Program-made: the position numbers and the translations under genes
Assembly: GCA_032719365.1 (NCBI GenBank)
Contig: CM064864.1
Location: forward strand, 4,014,183-4,078,182
DNA from: Prinsepia uniflora
Lineage: Eukaryota; Streptophyta; Magnoliopsida; Rosales; Rosaceae
Direction: 5' to 3'
Length of the DNA: 64,000 nucleotides
Shown here: positions 34,086-46,395 of the stretch, piece by piece
Layout: each line of letters opens with the position of its first letter
Numbering within the stretch: position 1 is the stretch's first letter
The notes under the pieces: model-generated
Seen by the model: only the letters and a program-made list of their open reading frames with translations
Told to the model about the DNA's origin: nothing
The model's database searches: none

Positions 34086-37008
34086 TGACACGACCCATTC
34101 CAATCCCCCGGGATTACCATGGAATGTGTCATGCTCCCGTCTGACAAGAGGTGCCAGACAAGGGATAACCTGTTGCCACTGCCCAAACGGGCTTCCAGAG
34201 TGCGCAAGGATCGATGGAGGAGGTGTGCGATGTCTCAGTCTCTGCTACAGTCGCATCCGAAAATCAACCTGAAGGGCATTAAAAACAAAAGCTGTGAGTG
34301 GACGAAAATAAACAAGTCTGTTTAAAGCATTTATAAAGACATTTATGCCCCTCAGGAAAAACATATGCATGCATCAAAAACCAATAATCACATATTTTTT
34401 TAGAAATAACCATTAGGGCCTTAACCCGGAAACCATAAGCATAGTTTCAAATCTCAAAAGTCAATTCAAGAGTTATTTCATAAATCCAGTAATATACATT
34501 TATTATTTTTCCATCTCCGGCATCCCCGATGCCTAGCGTCCCAGACGCTTGACGTCCCCGACGTCATATCTCACGGTATTAAGCGACGTGTGCTGCCCGG
34601 GGTCTCACCGGGTCCATATTTCTGACATCCCCGATGTCTGACGTCCCCGACGTCAATCATAGCAATCCTGCTCCTGAGTCACTATACGGTCCGGCCGCTC
34701 CATACAATGACCCCTCGCAGACAATACACCGTGACTTCCCCAGTGTCCCCGACACCTGGAGGAGACCAATATATATCCTCGTATCGAGATGGTTTTATGG
34801 AACACATTTTATTATTCATTTCCAAAATATCACAAGGGCCCTGCCCCGAATTTCCATAAAACCGTCATAAGTCCAAATAGTTGATTATTAAATCCGAAAT
34901 CATTTATTCAATTCCATTTTAGGGTCCCCGACCCGAAATCACATAAATAAATCAACTGGGCCCCTGACCCGATTTCATAAGTCAACTGGGCCCCTGGCCC
35001 AATTTCTTAAATCGATTGGGCCCCTGGCCCGATTTCTTAAATCAACTGGGTCCCTGACCCGAATTTACTTTATCAAATCCGTAACCGTTTCATGAAATCA
35101 TATCCAACCGTAATTATGGAAATTAGTGCAAATCCAGAAAACTTCGATTTACGTGTAAACACGTAAATCGCCTCGAAATGCGTGAAATCATATAAATTCA
35201 CCGATATCCACAATAAATCATATAATCACAATTATAAAAATCATGAAACAGTTATGCATGCATCAAATTTATAAAACCAATGTCCACTCACTGACCGTTT
35301 AACCGAGCGCCTCGATACGCGTGCCATAGGCCTTCCCAGGCCACACCACTATCACCGGGATTCCCAATCCTGTCCAAATCACATTAGAGGGTCACTAACC
35401 TCTTCATTAACATCCTATTAAAGTCCCGTAATTTTCCAGATTTTTAACTATTTTTAAACTGCATTTAAAACCTTCGGACATCCCGAACAATATTGAAACG
35501 GGGTCCGATTGACACGAAACCAACGCTAAAATGTTCGTTACATTGTATAGGACAAAAGTCATGTTGACCTCGCCTCGAGATTCGTGCCCATGCTCCGTCA
35601 CGCGCTGCAGTGAGTGGCTGCGCGTGAAAGCTACGCGCCTACTACAGTGACTGCTACAGTCATCGTCCTCGCCCGTTTCTCTGCAATACGGGTCTGCAAA
35701 CCGCGATTTTTAACCCGATTAGATAGCCATCAATTCGACCTTAATTTCATCCGTTTTTGATCCTAAAACATTCCTCAACTATCTAATCAAAGTTCTAGGT
35801 CCTTAATTGACTCTGAGCAACACTAAATCATGCTATCGACCCGTGATCACCCAAACGGGTCGATCACCCAAACTCAGCAATTCCCCAACCATTATCAAAT
35901 TAACTTTCCAGTAAGCTCATTAGGATTAATACAAACTAATTCGCATGGTTAATTGGACAAGAGATCACCTTAAACGTCACAACTCCAAGCTTGGATTTCC
36001 GGCCATCCGCTGTGCCTGTGCACGACTCCAAGAGCCTCGAACGGGGCCACATTTGGTCTGGATCGACTCGTAGAGGTTCCAGGTAGCTCACACAATCATC
36101 AATTAGCCATGGGTTGGCCCTAAACTGAAATTTGAATTTGAATTTCACACAAAACCAGTTCGGGTATTCAGAACACTCCTCTCACCAATTCCCTCTCATT
36201 TTTCCATCTCACAATCTCAGAGAATCACTCTCCCATTCCTCTTTCTGTTTCAACCCATCAATTCCCTCAAATGATCGTGTAGGTGGTCGATCAAGCGTGG
36301 GGAACATCCCCTGTTTTCTTCAATTTTCAGGGTGCTCCAGCCATAGTTTAATGGCCAATCTCACCGTCCCACACAGCCTTGCATCGCACTTACCTGACTA
36401 AGCAATCCACTAACACATAACACAATAGTTTAGACCATCAATTTGCCCCATAAACAAACCACCCGTGCACTGGCCATGTTCTCCCAACACAGCCACTACA
36501 GTAACGTTCAAGCAGTCCCTATGAAATTACAATTCTGCCCCAGTGCAGAAAATTACCAAAATGCCCCTCACGCATCTAGGCCTGTAACTCGGTCATTCGA
36601 ACTCCGATTGATGCGTGCCGCCTGTCTACAGTCTCAGGGCATCAAGACCTTCCTAACGGTCCTTGGCCCTCGGCCATCGGACCTCCCGATAAAAAAGTCA
36701 ATGTTTCCCTTATTTCATCTAAATTACGAAAATGCCCTTGAACTTCCGTACGTCATAACTTTCACCACGAACATCGGAATCGAACGTGCCACCTGTCTAT
36801 GAACTCGTGACGTCCCAAACTACGTCACAGTCATTGGTCAAAGTCCATTTGACCGTTTTGAATTAAAAGTCAACGTTTTGCCCACGCCTAGGGGCAAAAC
36901 GATTCATTTTGCACAATTCATCCGAATTCACTCAACTAATCCCAGATTAGTCATTCTAAATCATAATTAAATATTATTAAATCCCGATATTCGGGACGGG
37001 TCGTTACA
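34086..37008 (-). mobile_element. Solo LTR B (2,923 bp) nested in LTR A
   Basis: Plus-strand ends TGACACGACCCATTCC and GGGACGGGTCGTTACA; target duplication GAAAA at 34081-34085 and 37009-37013. No PBS or PPT adjoins it, so it is a solo LTR. It holds both boundary boxes (34294-34303 and 35282-35291), RY palindromes (34365-34374 and 35254-35263) and a short run of GGGCCC-type modules at 34920-35060. Confidence 0.9.
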
Positions 37009-39456
37009 GAAAAACCATAAAGAAAAAGGAAGAGAGGTGGAAACTCAAAAAACCTGAAGATTCGAAAATCTGTAAAAATAAAAAATGAACGAAGGACGTT
37101 TCGAGACTTCCCAGCTTGAAACCAAGTGTTCTAGAATTATTTTTGAGTTCCTACGAACATTTTGAGTAAGAAACATGAAGGTTAGGATGCATGAAATTGC
37201 CCAGAATCAAGCTTGAAGTTTGGCCGAAACTTGAAGGTGAATGTTCTAGATTTCTCGATCGATTTACTTAGTTTTGAGGCCATATACATGTTTATGGAGT
37301 TGAGAAGATGAAATTAATATTTAAATCGTAATATTTGGACAAGAAATGAAGGTTTTTGAACCGAATCAGATCGCCAGGTCAGGTTTGAATTGCAGACTCG
37401 GCGATAGCTTGATGATGGCACTGTAGCAGCATGTGAGGCCCACACCAGAGAGGGTGCAGGGCACGTGGGTGCGCTTGTCACCCTACGTCAAAATGTGATC
37501 TCAACATGAATTTCGATGTAATCGACATTATGAACATGTTGGTGCAATTTTTGAGTCGATCAGACATCATCTCAAAGTAGTTTCGAGTGTCCGAATTGTT
37601 AAGCGTAGATTTTTCATTCGTATTTAATCCCAAAAATTAGATGATTTAAGTTTGAGTTTACTTGGGATGTTAGTAACCCTTGGTTATAAATGTTAACAGG
37701 TTAGACAACTCCCAGAACTTCGGAGGAGCGTATAGTTAGGGATTAAACTACGAGGAAGGTGTGTGAGTGGACTTTGTTTTTATAAACGATGCATGCATAG
37801 TTAAATACTTTAATTGTTTTATTGCATGATTTATGTTTCAATGATTTAATTTGAATTTAATTTCAAAATGATTATTTGGCGATTTTCTGGATTGGTTCTA
37901 GACACGGTTACTTTACGGTATTTTGTGAAAATGGTATTTTGGGCTCAAGCCCGGTTTTGAATGTGTTTTGGCTTGGTACTAATTCATGGAATTGTGTTCA
38001 ATGTGTATACTTGGTTTTGTGAACTATTTATGTAACGACCCGTCCCGAATTCCGGGATTAGATTAGTGACTAATCTTGTAACGACCCGTCCCGAGTATCG
38101 AGAATTAAATATTAATTAATTATGATTTAGAATGACTAATCAGAGATTAGTTGAGTGAAATCGAACGAATTGTGCAAAATGACCGTTTTGCCCCTAGCGT
38201 GGGCAAAATGTTGACTTTTAGTTCGTGCTGTCAAACGGACTTTGACCGATGACTGTGTCGTAGTTCGGGACGTCACGAGTTCATAGACAGGTGGCACGTT
38301 CGATTCCGACATTCGAGGAGAAAGTTATGGCGTTCGGAAGATGAGGGGTATTTTGGTAATTTGGCTAAAAAGGGCCAAATGTTGACTTTTGACCCGGGAA
38401 GTCCAATGGACGAGGGCCAAGGACCGTTACGTAGGTCTCGTCGATACGAGTCCAACGACAGGCGGCATGTCGAAATCGGAGATTCGACGACGAAGTTATG
38501 GTCACGGGAACGAACTCGATTAACCGAACGAACCGGGATTAAAATAATATTATTTTATATGAACAGTACCCGGTGACTGAACACACTTGGATGAGCGACA
38601 AGTGTCACTCATCCCTTAAATTGAGACTTAAAACCAGAATCCATGTTTTGGGGAAAACATGATTATTGTGTTTTATTAATTATTAATTATATTTAATTAT
38701 TGATTAATCCTCCATTAATCTCTTCTGTCCTTAACCCGTGAACAAAGCAGCAAAACACAGAGAAGAGAGAGTTGATCTCTGTCCATCCATTCCCTTCCAT
38801 TTCTGAACCAGAGAGTGAGAAACTGAGAGACTGGTGAGATTGAATTGAACTGGGAAACGAGGGATTGAGAGAGAGAAATGGACTGAGAATCGAAAATTTG
38901 GATTTTGGGAGGGAAATTCGGATTTTGAACCGTGAGCTTTGAGGATCGAAATGGAGATTAGAATTAGCCTTCTGAGGTTGTGACGAGTTGTTTCAGATAA
39001 AAAACGAAGGCAATTGAGGCCCAATTGGCTCTGAACTGGGTCTGGTAACAGGAGCAAAGTTCGAGCTTGAGTCGTGGAGTTTGAGGCTTGGATTGATGCA
39101 ATTGAGTTGGGGAAATTGTTTCCCTTGCTCCATTGAAGCTTCCTGGTGGATCAATTGAAATAAATCGAGTAGGTTTGACGACTTTCGAAGATGAACAGTG
39201 TTCGGGTGTTCTTCGAATGATCAGCTTTGATTTGAAGGATTAAGGTAAGGTTTCATGTAATTGATGTTTCAGAACTCTAATTAGACTTGAATCGAATCTG
39301 ACTGAATGTTCAATTGTTGAAATTGGTATCGAATTGACAGACATTGAATCGGGTCTGTTCGCGGGTAAAAGGACCCGTTTTACAGACAAACGGGTGAGGA
39401 CGATGGTTACTGTAGCAGGCGCGTGGGTTTCACGCGCAGCCACACACGGCGGTGCG

Positions 39457-42400
39457 TGAAAGGACCCATCCCAATCCCCCCGGGATTACCGTGGAATGTG
39501 CCCTGCTCCCGTCCAACAAGGGGTGTCAGACAAGGGATAATCAAGAGCCACTGCCCAAACGGGGCATCCAGAGTGCGCAAGGATCGATGGAGGAGGTGTG
39601 CAATGTCCCAGTCTCTGCTGCAATCGCATCCGTAATCAACCTGAAGGGCATTAAAACCAAAAGCTGTGAGTGGACAAAAACCAATAAGTTTATTAAAAAC
39701 ATTTATAAGACATTTATGCCCTCCAATAAAAACGTATGCATGCCACGAAAACCAGTAACCAAAACGTTTGCTCAACCGAGCCATTAGGGCCTTAGCCCAA
39801 AAACCGTTAACCAAAAACCAAGTGTGGGAACTCAGCCCAAAACTGTGGAATGCCACATCCAGACATATTAAAACCATGTGGGCCACCGCCCAAAGCCATA
39901 AATATAAATCCATAAATCCAAAACCATTTAGGGTCCCCGACCCGAAATACCATAACATAACCAATAATCCATTTTTACCACATAACACATATCCAACTGA
40001 AAAGCCATTTCATAGATTCATTAATCCATATTTTACCATTACCATCACCAGCATCCCAGATGCTTAGCGTCCCAGACGCTTGACGTCCCTGACGTCAAAT
40101 CTCACGGTTTCATAAGCTACGCGTGGCTGCCCGGGGTCTCTCCGGGTCCATATATCTGACATCCCTGATGTCTGACGTCCCTGACATCAATCATAGCAAT
40201 CCTGCTCCTGAGTCATCATACGGTCTGGCTGCTCCGTATAATGACCCCTCGCAGGCAATGCACCGTGACTTCCCCAGTGTCCCAGACATCTGGAGGAGAC
40301 CATCATGTATTCCTGTATCCAGATGGTATATGGAAAACAGTTTTATTAAATCCTTTTATCACATCATTACAATGGGCCCTGCCCGAAATTTCCATAAAAC
40401 CACGTAATTCCATTTAGGGTCCCTGACCCAAAATCACAATTATTAAACATAGAGTCCCTGACCTGAAATCACATTTATAATCCAACTGGGCCTCATATCC
40501 GATTTTATGAACCACTGGGCCCACGACCCAATTTGTAAACCAACTGGGCCCGCAGCCCGACTTATAAACCCACTGGGCCCACAGCCCGAATTCGTAAATC
40601 AACTGGGCCCCTGGCCCGATAACATAACTCAAATGGGTCTCAGCCCGATTTCATATCAACTGGGCCCCTGGCCCGATTTCATTAACCAACTGGGCCCTCG
40701 GCCCGATTCTCAAATGGACTCCAAGTCCGAAATTTCCAAAACAAGTGGGCTTCAAGCCCGAGTTTATATTTCCAATTTCAAAACCATTTCATCATATTAT
40801 ATCCAAGTCATAAATATGAAAAAATCCATGTAAAACCGGAAAACCTTGATTTACGTGCAAGCACGTAAATCGCCTCGAAATACGTGAAACCGTACAATTT
40901 ACCAACAACCAAATCAACATCATACAATCACAATCACAATCCATATAAAAGAGTTAGGCATGCATAGAATTTATAAAACCAAAGTCCACTCACAGGCCGT
41001 TTTAACGGTATGCCTCGATACGCGTGCCACTGGCCCTACCGGGCCTACCACTATCATCGGGACTCCCAATCCTATCCAAATCACATTATAGGTTACTAAC
41101 CTCCACATTAACATCCTATCAAAGTTCCGTAATTTTCCAGAATTTTTAACTATTTTTAAATTTGATTTAAAACCTTCGGACATCCCGAACAATATCAAGA
41201 CAGTGTCCGATCGACACGAAACCAATCTCAAAATGTTCGTTACATTAAATAGGACAGAAGTTATGTTGACCTCACCTCGAGATTCATGCCCACGCGCCGT
41301 CACGCGCCGCCGTGAGTGGCTGCGCGTGAAACCCACGCGCCGTGAACAGTGTCACCATCTAACCCGTTTCTCTGATAAACAGGTCACCGTGACCCGCGGC
41401 CCAACCCGACTGGTTCTCAGTCAATTCTCAACCATTCTCAGTTCCGTTTGTTCCTACAAGATCGTCCAAGTTATACTAAGGGTTCTGTGGGATTAAAAAC
41501 TAGAAAACACATCTAGATCGTACCTCCATGATCGAGAAGCTCACGGCCAAAACTCCACCGTCGACTGCTCCCAGCTCCGACCACCATTCCCTTCGAAAAC
41601 GATCCCTACAGACTCGTTTCATCCTCTAGATCATCATCCTGGTCACTAGATCGATTGAAGTACGTTAAAACCCAACCTGCCATTTTTACCCGAAAACAGA
41701 CTCACGGGTTCGAGGCTTACCTCGCCGCCGTGGCCACCAGCACGTCTAGTTTGACTCCAGGAACTCCATTCACCTCTCCAAAACGATCAAACACCAGCCC
41801 ACAACGACTTCCAATTTCTGAGTTTCGGACCTCCCCTGTTTTTCCTCTCCGCCGCCAACCTCGCCGTCTCCCGTCGTCTCCCGTCGTCTCCTGTCATCTC
41901 TCAAGCCTCACCATGCAGCTAATCTCTCGCACACACCAACACAGAGGAGATTGGTGAGGTGGTTTGGACGTTTGGATGTTTTGGGCCGTTTTGGTTCCTC
42001 TCGGGTCTGGGGGGATTTTTGGCCGTGCAGGGTGGCTGTGGGGCAGTGGTGGCCGTCTGGAGGTGGCTGGTGGTGGTGGTCGTCTGGAGCTGACTGGTGT
42101 GTGAAGTTAAGCTGTGAGGTGATGATGTGCATGATCAAGGAAGGAAACCGTGCTCACAGTTTTGAGGGAGAATGAAAATGAGAGGAATGTATGGTCTGAT
42201 CAAATAAAGAGAGAAGGGATGAGATCAACGGCCCAGATTCATTCTCAGTTCAAAATGAAGGGTGAGGATTTCATGAGAGGAAATGATTAATTAACCCAAA
42301 TGGCCAGCAAAGATCCTTGTTTTAGGGAAGGTAGGGGATGATGACATGTGTCACTCATCAAGGGTCCAGATTCGTCAATTACTATTCATTATTATATTAT

Positions 42401-42868
42401 TATTTTAGTCCGAGTCTCGGTTAATCGAGTTTACTTCCGTGACCATAACTTCGTCGTCGAATCTCCGATTTCGGCATGCCGCCTGCCATTGGATTCGTAT
42501 CGACGATACCTACTTAACAGTCCTTGGCCCTCGTCCATCGTACGTCCCGATCAAAAAGTCAACATTTGGTCCCTATTATGCCAAATTACCAAAATACCCC
42601 TCAACTTCCGAACATCATAACTTTCTCCTCGGATGTCGGAATCGAACGTGCCGCCTGTCTATGAACTCGTGACGTCCCAAACTACGTCATGGTCATCGGT
42701 CAAAGTCCATTTGACCGCCCGATCAAAAAGTCAACATTTTGCCCACGACTAGGGACTAAACGGTCATTTTGCACATTTTGTCTGATTCCACCCTACTAAC
42801 CACCGTTCAACCTCACTAATCGAGATTAGTGACTAACCTAATCCCAGAATTCGGGACGGGTCGTTACA
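39457..42868 (-). repeat. Element E 3' LTR
   Basis: Plus-strand ends TGAAAGGACCCATCCC and GACGGGTCGTTACA; the first has one change from TGACAGG. In the first ~255 bp I count seven differences from the other LTR, most being transitions, while later parts look closer. Contains the GGGCCC modules at 40485-40770 and the boxes at 39666-39675 and 40984-40993. Confidence 0.92.
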
Positions 42869-44385
42869 ATCTTCCTCCTTAATTAATTTCGTCCTCGAAA
42901 TTCCAACCGATCTAATCTCAACGTACTTCCCTCCTTAATTAGTTTCGCTCTCGAAACTCGCCTACCCTGATTCCACAAACACCCCGTGGAAAGTGGAATC
43001 GACCACGCAACACGTGTACACCCGTACACCAACTAATCAGACAAAACTTGTCTGCACCCAAACGTACCACTAGTACTCATAACGCAAAGACTACATTCGA
43101 CCCCGTCGAATGACCGAAACCACTCGTTTCGAATTGACACCACTTGTCAAATCGACCATTTCGTTGACGCAACAACTCCCCGGTTCCTTTCTCACTCACC
43201 AGTCTAACCTGGTATCTACTCCCACTGGGAGTCACCCGACCCCACTCAACGATCTATGTTGACACATCCTGAAAAATCTGTCACCACACAGTTGTTGTCA
43301 GTCGAAAACTGACACTAGACTCACTCGTGGCTACACAAGCCGCCAACGTACTCGACTCACAAATATACTTACCGACATTTCACCACGATCTGTGTGTAAT
43401 TAGACTCATCGGAAATACCATGACCCATTGCATAGTATCCAATGTCCGATTCTCGACCTCGACTAATCCATTGGTATCGGAACCAATCCGGCTACCAACA
43501 CGCTCACTAACACACCTCGGGTAATAACCCGTATACCATAAATAGACACCACAAGTCTACAAAGTATTGTACCCTCGAACCATGTACGAAGTACACACAT
43601 CTACCTAATGACCAGACTACAACCACCTAGGTCATAGCCAAACACGTTCCAATGATGGAGTACCATTTTCCCAATCCAGCATGAGACAAATCGAAACTCC
43701 ACCCATCATCTTGTTCCAATTCCGAATCTGAATCCGCAATTTCGTAAGAAATCCCGGATCCAAACCCAGACATCACATTTTTAATTCATTTCCAAATCCG
43801 AATCCGAAATCATTATTCCGTAAGCTAGCATTTGGAATAATCATTCCGTACCCAAATCCGGAAATATACTTTCAAGTTCCAAAATCGAATCCTGAATCGT
43901 CACCCAGAAATTCGATTCCAAATCCCGAAATCTCGTTCACATTTACCAAGACACACCAAATCCGAACCTATCGGTTACCCGTTCAATACCTCCAATTGAC
44001 TTCATAGGGAAGCCAATCCAACCTCCACACGTCTAAGGTTGACAAAGTCCGACCAGTTGGAAACCTACTCACTCGAGTAAGATACCATACGGCTCCACCT
44101 CGAAAAGAAGTTCAACCCCGCCGTTTACGACTCACATACCCAAGTTCGTATCGATCCTTGTCTTTCCACCTAGGAAAACCAAGGATGATCCAACACAATG
44201 ACGCCAATACTCATCATACGTGGATGTAACAAAACTCACTGCACTCACCACGCCATGTAACCCAACATCGTCTACCACCAAGCAGAAAATGAGAAATCTC
44301 GTTCACCTAATATTGAAGACGCAACTCCCCCTGATGACCCCACAAACACACATGGGCTCACCAACCAATACACGCTCAACGTACT
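42869..44385 (-). mobile_element. Element E internal region, 3' half (non-coding)
   Basis: On the minus strand it ends with GAATTTCGAGGACGAAATTA and a purine run before the LTR, the same signature as at 2540-2587. Short frames (43327-43524 and others) show no domain. It contains several CCGAAATC/AATCCGAAT repeats at 43720-43960. Confidence 0.75.
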
Positions 44386-44390
44386 GGTAA

Positions 44391-45041
44391 TGTAACAACC
44401 CATCCCGAGAGCCGGGATTAGTAGAGTGAATAAGGTGTGATTAATGAGGTTAAGCAGTGGGTAGGTGGTCTCGATGGGTCCATGAGCGTAGAATGACGAT
44501 TTTGCCCTTGGTTCGGGCAAATAGTTGACTTTTAGTTGGGAGGCCGATTTGAGTGTTGATCAGTGACTAGGACGTAGTTTAGGACGTCACGAATCCATAG
44601 GCAAGTGGCACGCCTGATTCCGACATCCGAGGAGGAAGTTGTGATGTTCGGAAAGTCGAGGGCATAACCGTAATTTGGGTAAATTAGGGGAAAAGTTGAC
44701 TTTTTGAATAATCGAGTTTTGGTAGGTTGACCTAGGATGGTTAGATAGATTCCGTCGTCCTGAGTTCGATGACAGGCGGCACGTATTCATCGGACTTACG
44801 AGGCGAGAGTTACGGGCCTAGGAAGTTTTGGTTAAATCGTAAATATAAGTTAAAAAGAAGGGTAATTTGGTCTTTCTGCACATTGGGATTTGTGCAGAAA
44901 GAAGGAAAGGGGCGGCTGGGATGGAGCCATTTGGTGAGAGAGTGAGGAGGATTGGTGGACACGTGCTAAAGGTGGAGTGGCTTCTGGTGAGTTCGAGTGT
45001 GTGCACGGCCCAAATAATTGGGGTGCACCCGTGTATGTGTG
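44391..45041 (+). repeat. Element F 5' LTR, truncated to 651 bp
   Basis: Matches the first 651 bp of the 3' LTR with about 8-9 differences by eye (near 1.3%). Homology stops at 45041 after GTGTATGTGTG, where the sequence jumps to gag. Confidence 0.9.
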
Positions 45042-45086
45042 CAGCTTACGAGATGGTGCAGCTTACGAGTGGTGGTATACTCTTGA

Positions 45087-45932
45087 GTTGTCGGTTGGGA
45101 TGTCCATAGTGTGACCTGGGAGACGTTCATGGAACGGTTTCTGGAGCAGTATTATCCTCGTTCTTTCCGGGATGCCAAGGAGGCGGAGTTTCTGCAGCTC
45201 CAGCAGGGGCATATGACAGTGGCAGAGTATGAACGGAAGTTTCAGATGTTGTCTCGGTTTGCTCCTGCTTTTGTGGCCACTGAAGCCGAGAAATGCCGTA
45301 GGTTTGAGTTGGGCTTGCGAGGTGAGATTCGAGCCGTAGTGACGGCTGGATCTTTTGCTACCCTCCGAGACTTGTCGGATGCGGCGGTGCGAGTTGAGGC
45401 TAGTTTGCCGGTGCGACGCCGGGAACCATCGATTCCTGGAGCTTCGAGCCAGCGGACACCGAAAAGAGGTAACTTCGGTGGATCGTCCTCGTCGGGCGAT
45501 GACCGTTTTGGTAGGCCTGGCAGTGCCCAGAGTTCAGGATTTTGGGGTTACCGAGCACCGCCGACTCCGCAAGCGAGTGCGACGTCGGTAGCATCTACAG
45601 GGAGACCGAGCAGTAGACCAGGCTGGAATGTGTGTTTCTACTGTGGGGAGCGAGGTCATTTTCGATGTGAGTGTCCACTGTTGCCACAGGAAGGTGGTGT
45701 AGGCAGGGGAGCAGCGGAGTCTGGACAGAGTACAGCGTCAGGGACAGCTGGCACGAGAGGAGTTGGTACCACGAGTGGTTCGAGAGGACGTGGTAGAGCG
45801 TCGGGATCTCAGGCCCGGGTGTTCTCGATGACTCAGCAGGAGGATCAGGCGATACCAGATGTGGGGACAGGTACTTGCTTTACTTTTGGTTGTTCTGACG
45901 GTTTGGTTGTTGGATCCCAGGGTAGAGTCTAG
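45087..45932 (+). pseudogene. Ty3/gypsy gag fragment with zinc knuckle
   Basis: The frame is open from 45087 with no genuine start, because the N-terminal half was deleted. It shows the retrotrans_gag block (TWETFMERFLEQYYPRSF, then AEFLQLQQGHMTVAEYERKF) and, after a Gly/Ser/Arg-rich linker, a CCHC knuckle CFYCGERGHFRCEC. That is the usual order in plant chromovirus-type gypsy gags. It closes at TAG 45930-45932, and no protease follows. This is the only gypsy coding sequence in the nested stack. It could not work as a complete gag. Confidence 0.9.
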
Positions 45933-46395
45933 GAGTTCGCCTAGAGGACTTGGAGTGTACAGTAAGTTCCGTAGCAGGTTGACGGGAAGTATAGGAAAGG
46001 AGTGACTATAATTGATCGATCTGAGACTATGGAAGGAGAGAACCCACAAGCTAGAGTTTGCCTTTAGGACTTTGTGGAGTTATTCCGACCGTGGCCGGAA
46101 TAGCAGCCGAGGGAGATGGGTGGACGATTGTTTGGGTTAGTAGTCGAGTTGGTTTGGGAAGGTAGGGTGGTTGTATACGAGGATGTACTCTATGACTTCT
46201 GTCGGGTACTCTGAAATAAGGTATTTTATAATACCTTTGTTTTTCTGTTCATAGAGTTTCCCTTGCGTACACCATGTAGCTGTTACATAGCTAGGGTGGC
46301 TGTAGTAACCGTAGTTGGGGATGGAGTGAAATACCCTAGGTGTTGGGAACTAGCTGTGGAATTTCGGGGACGAAATTCTATTTAGGTGGGTAGAT
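45933..46395 (+). mobile_element. Element F 3' internal remnant and PPT region
   Basis: About 460 bp without coding features. It ends GGAATTTCGGGGACGAAATT, then a G-rich run (AGGTGGGTAGAT) against the 3' LTR. The pol region that should lie here is absent. Confidence 0.75.

Noticed and set aside
38031..38100. Tandem duplication of the LTR start
   Set aside because: The two starts 46 bp apart are explained by LTR D inserted into LTR C at AATCT, which recurs at 56302.
39407..39988. 193-codon minus-strand frame, also present at 50872-51489
   Set aside because: Both copies are the two LTRs of element E, which explains the conservation; the translation has no family features.
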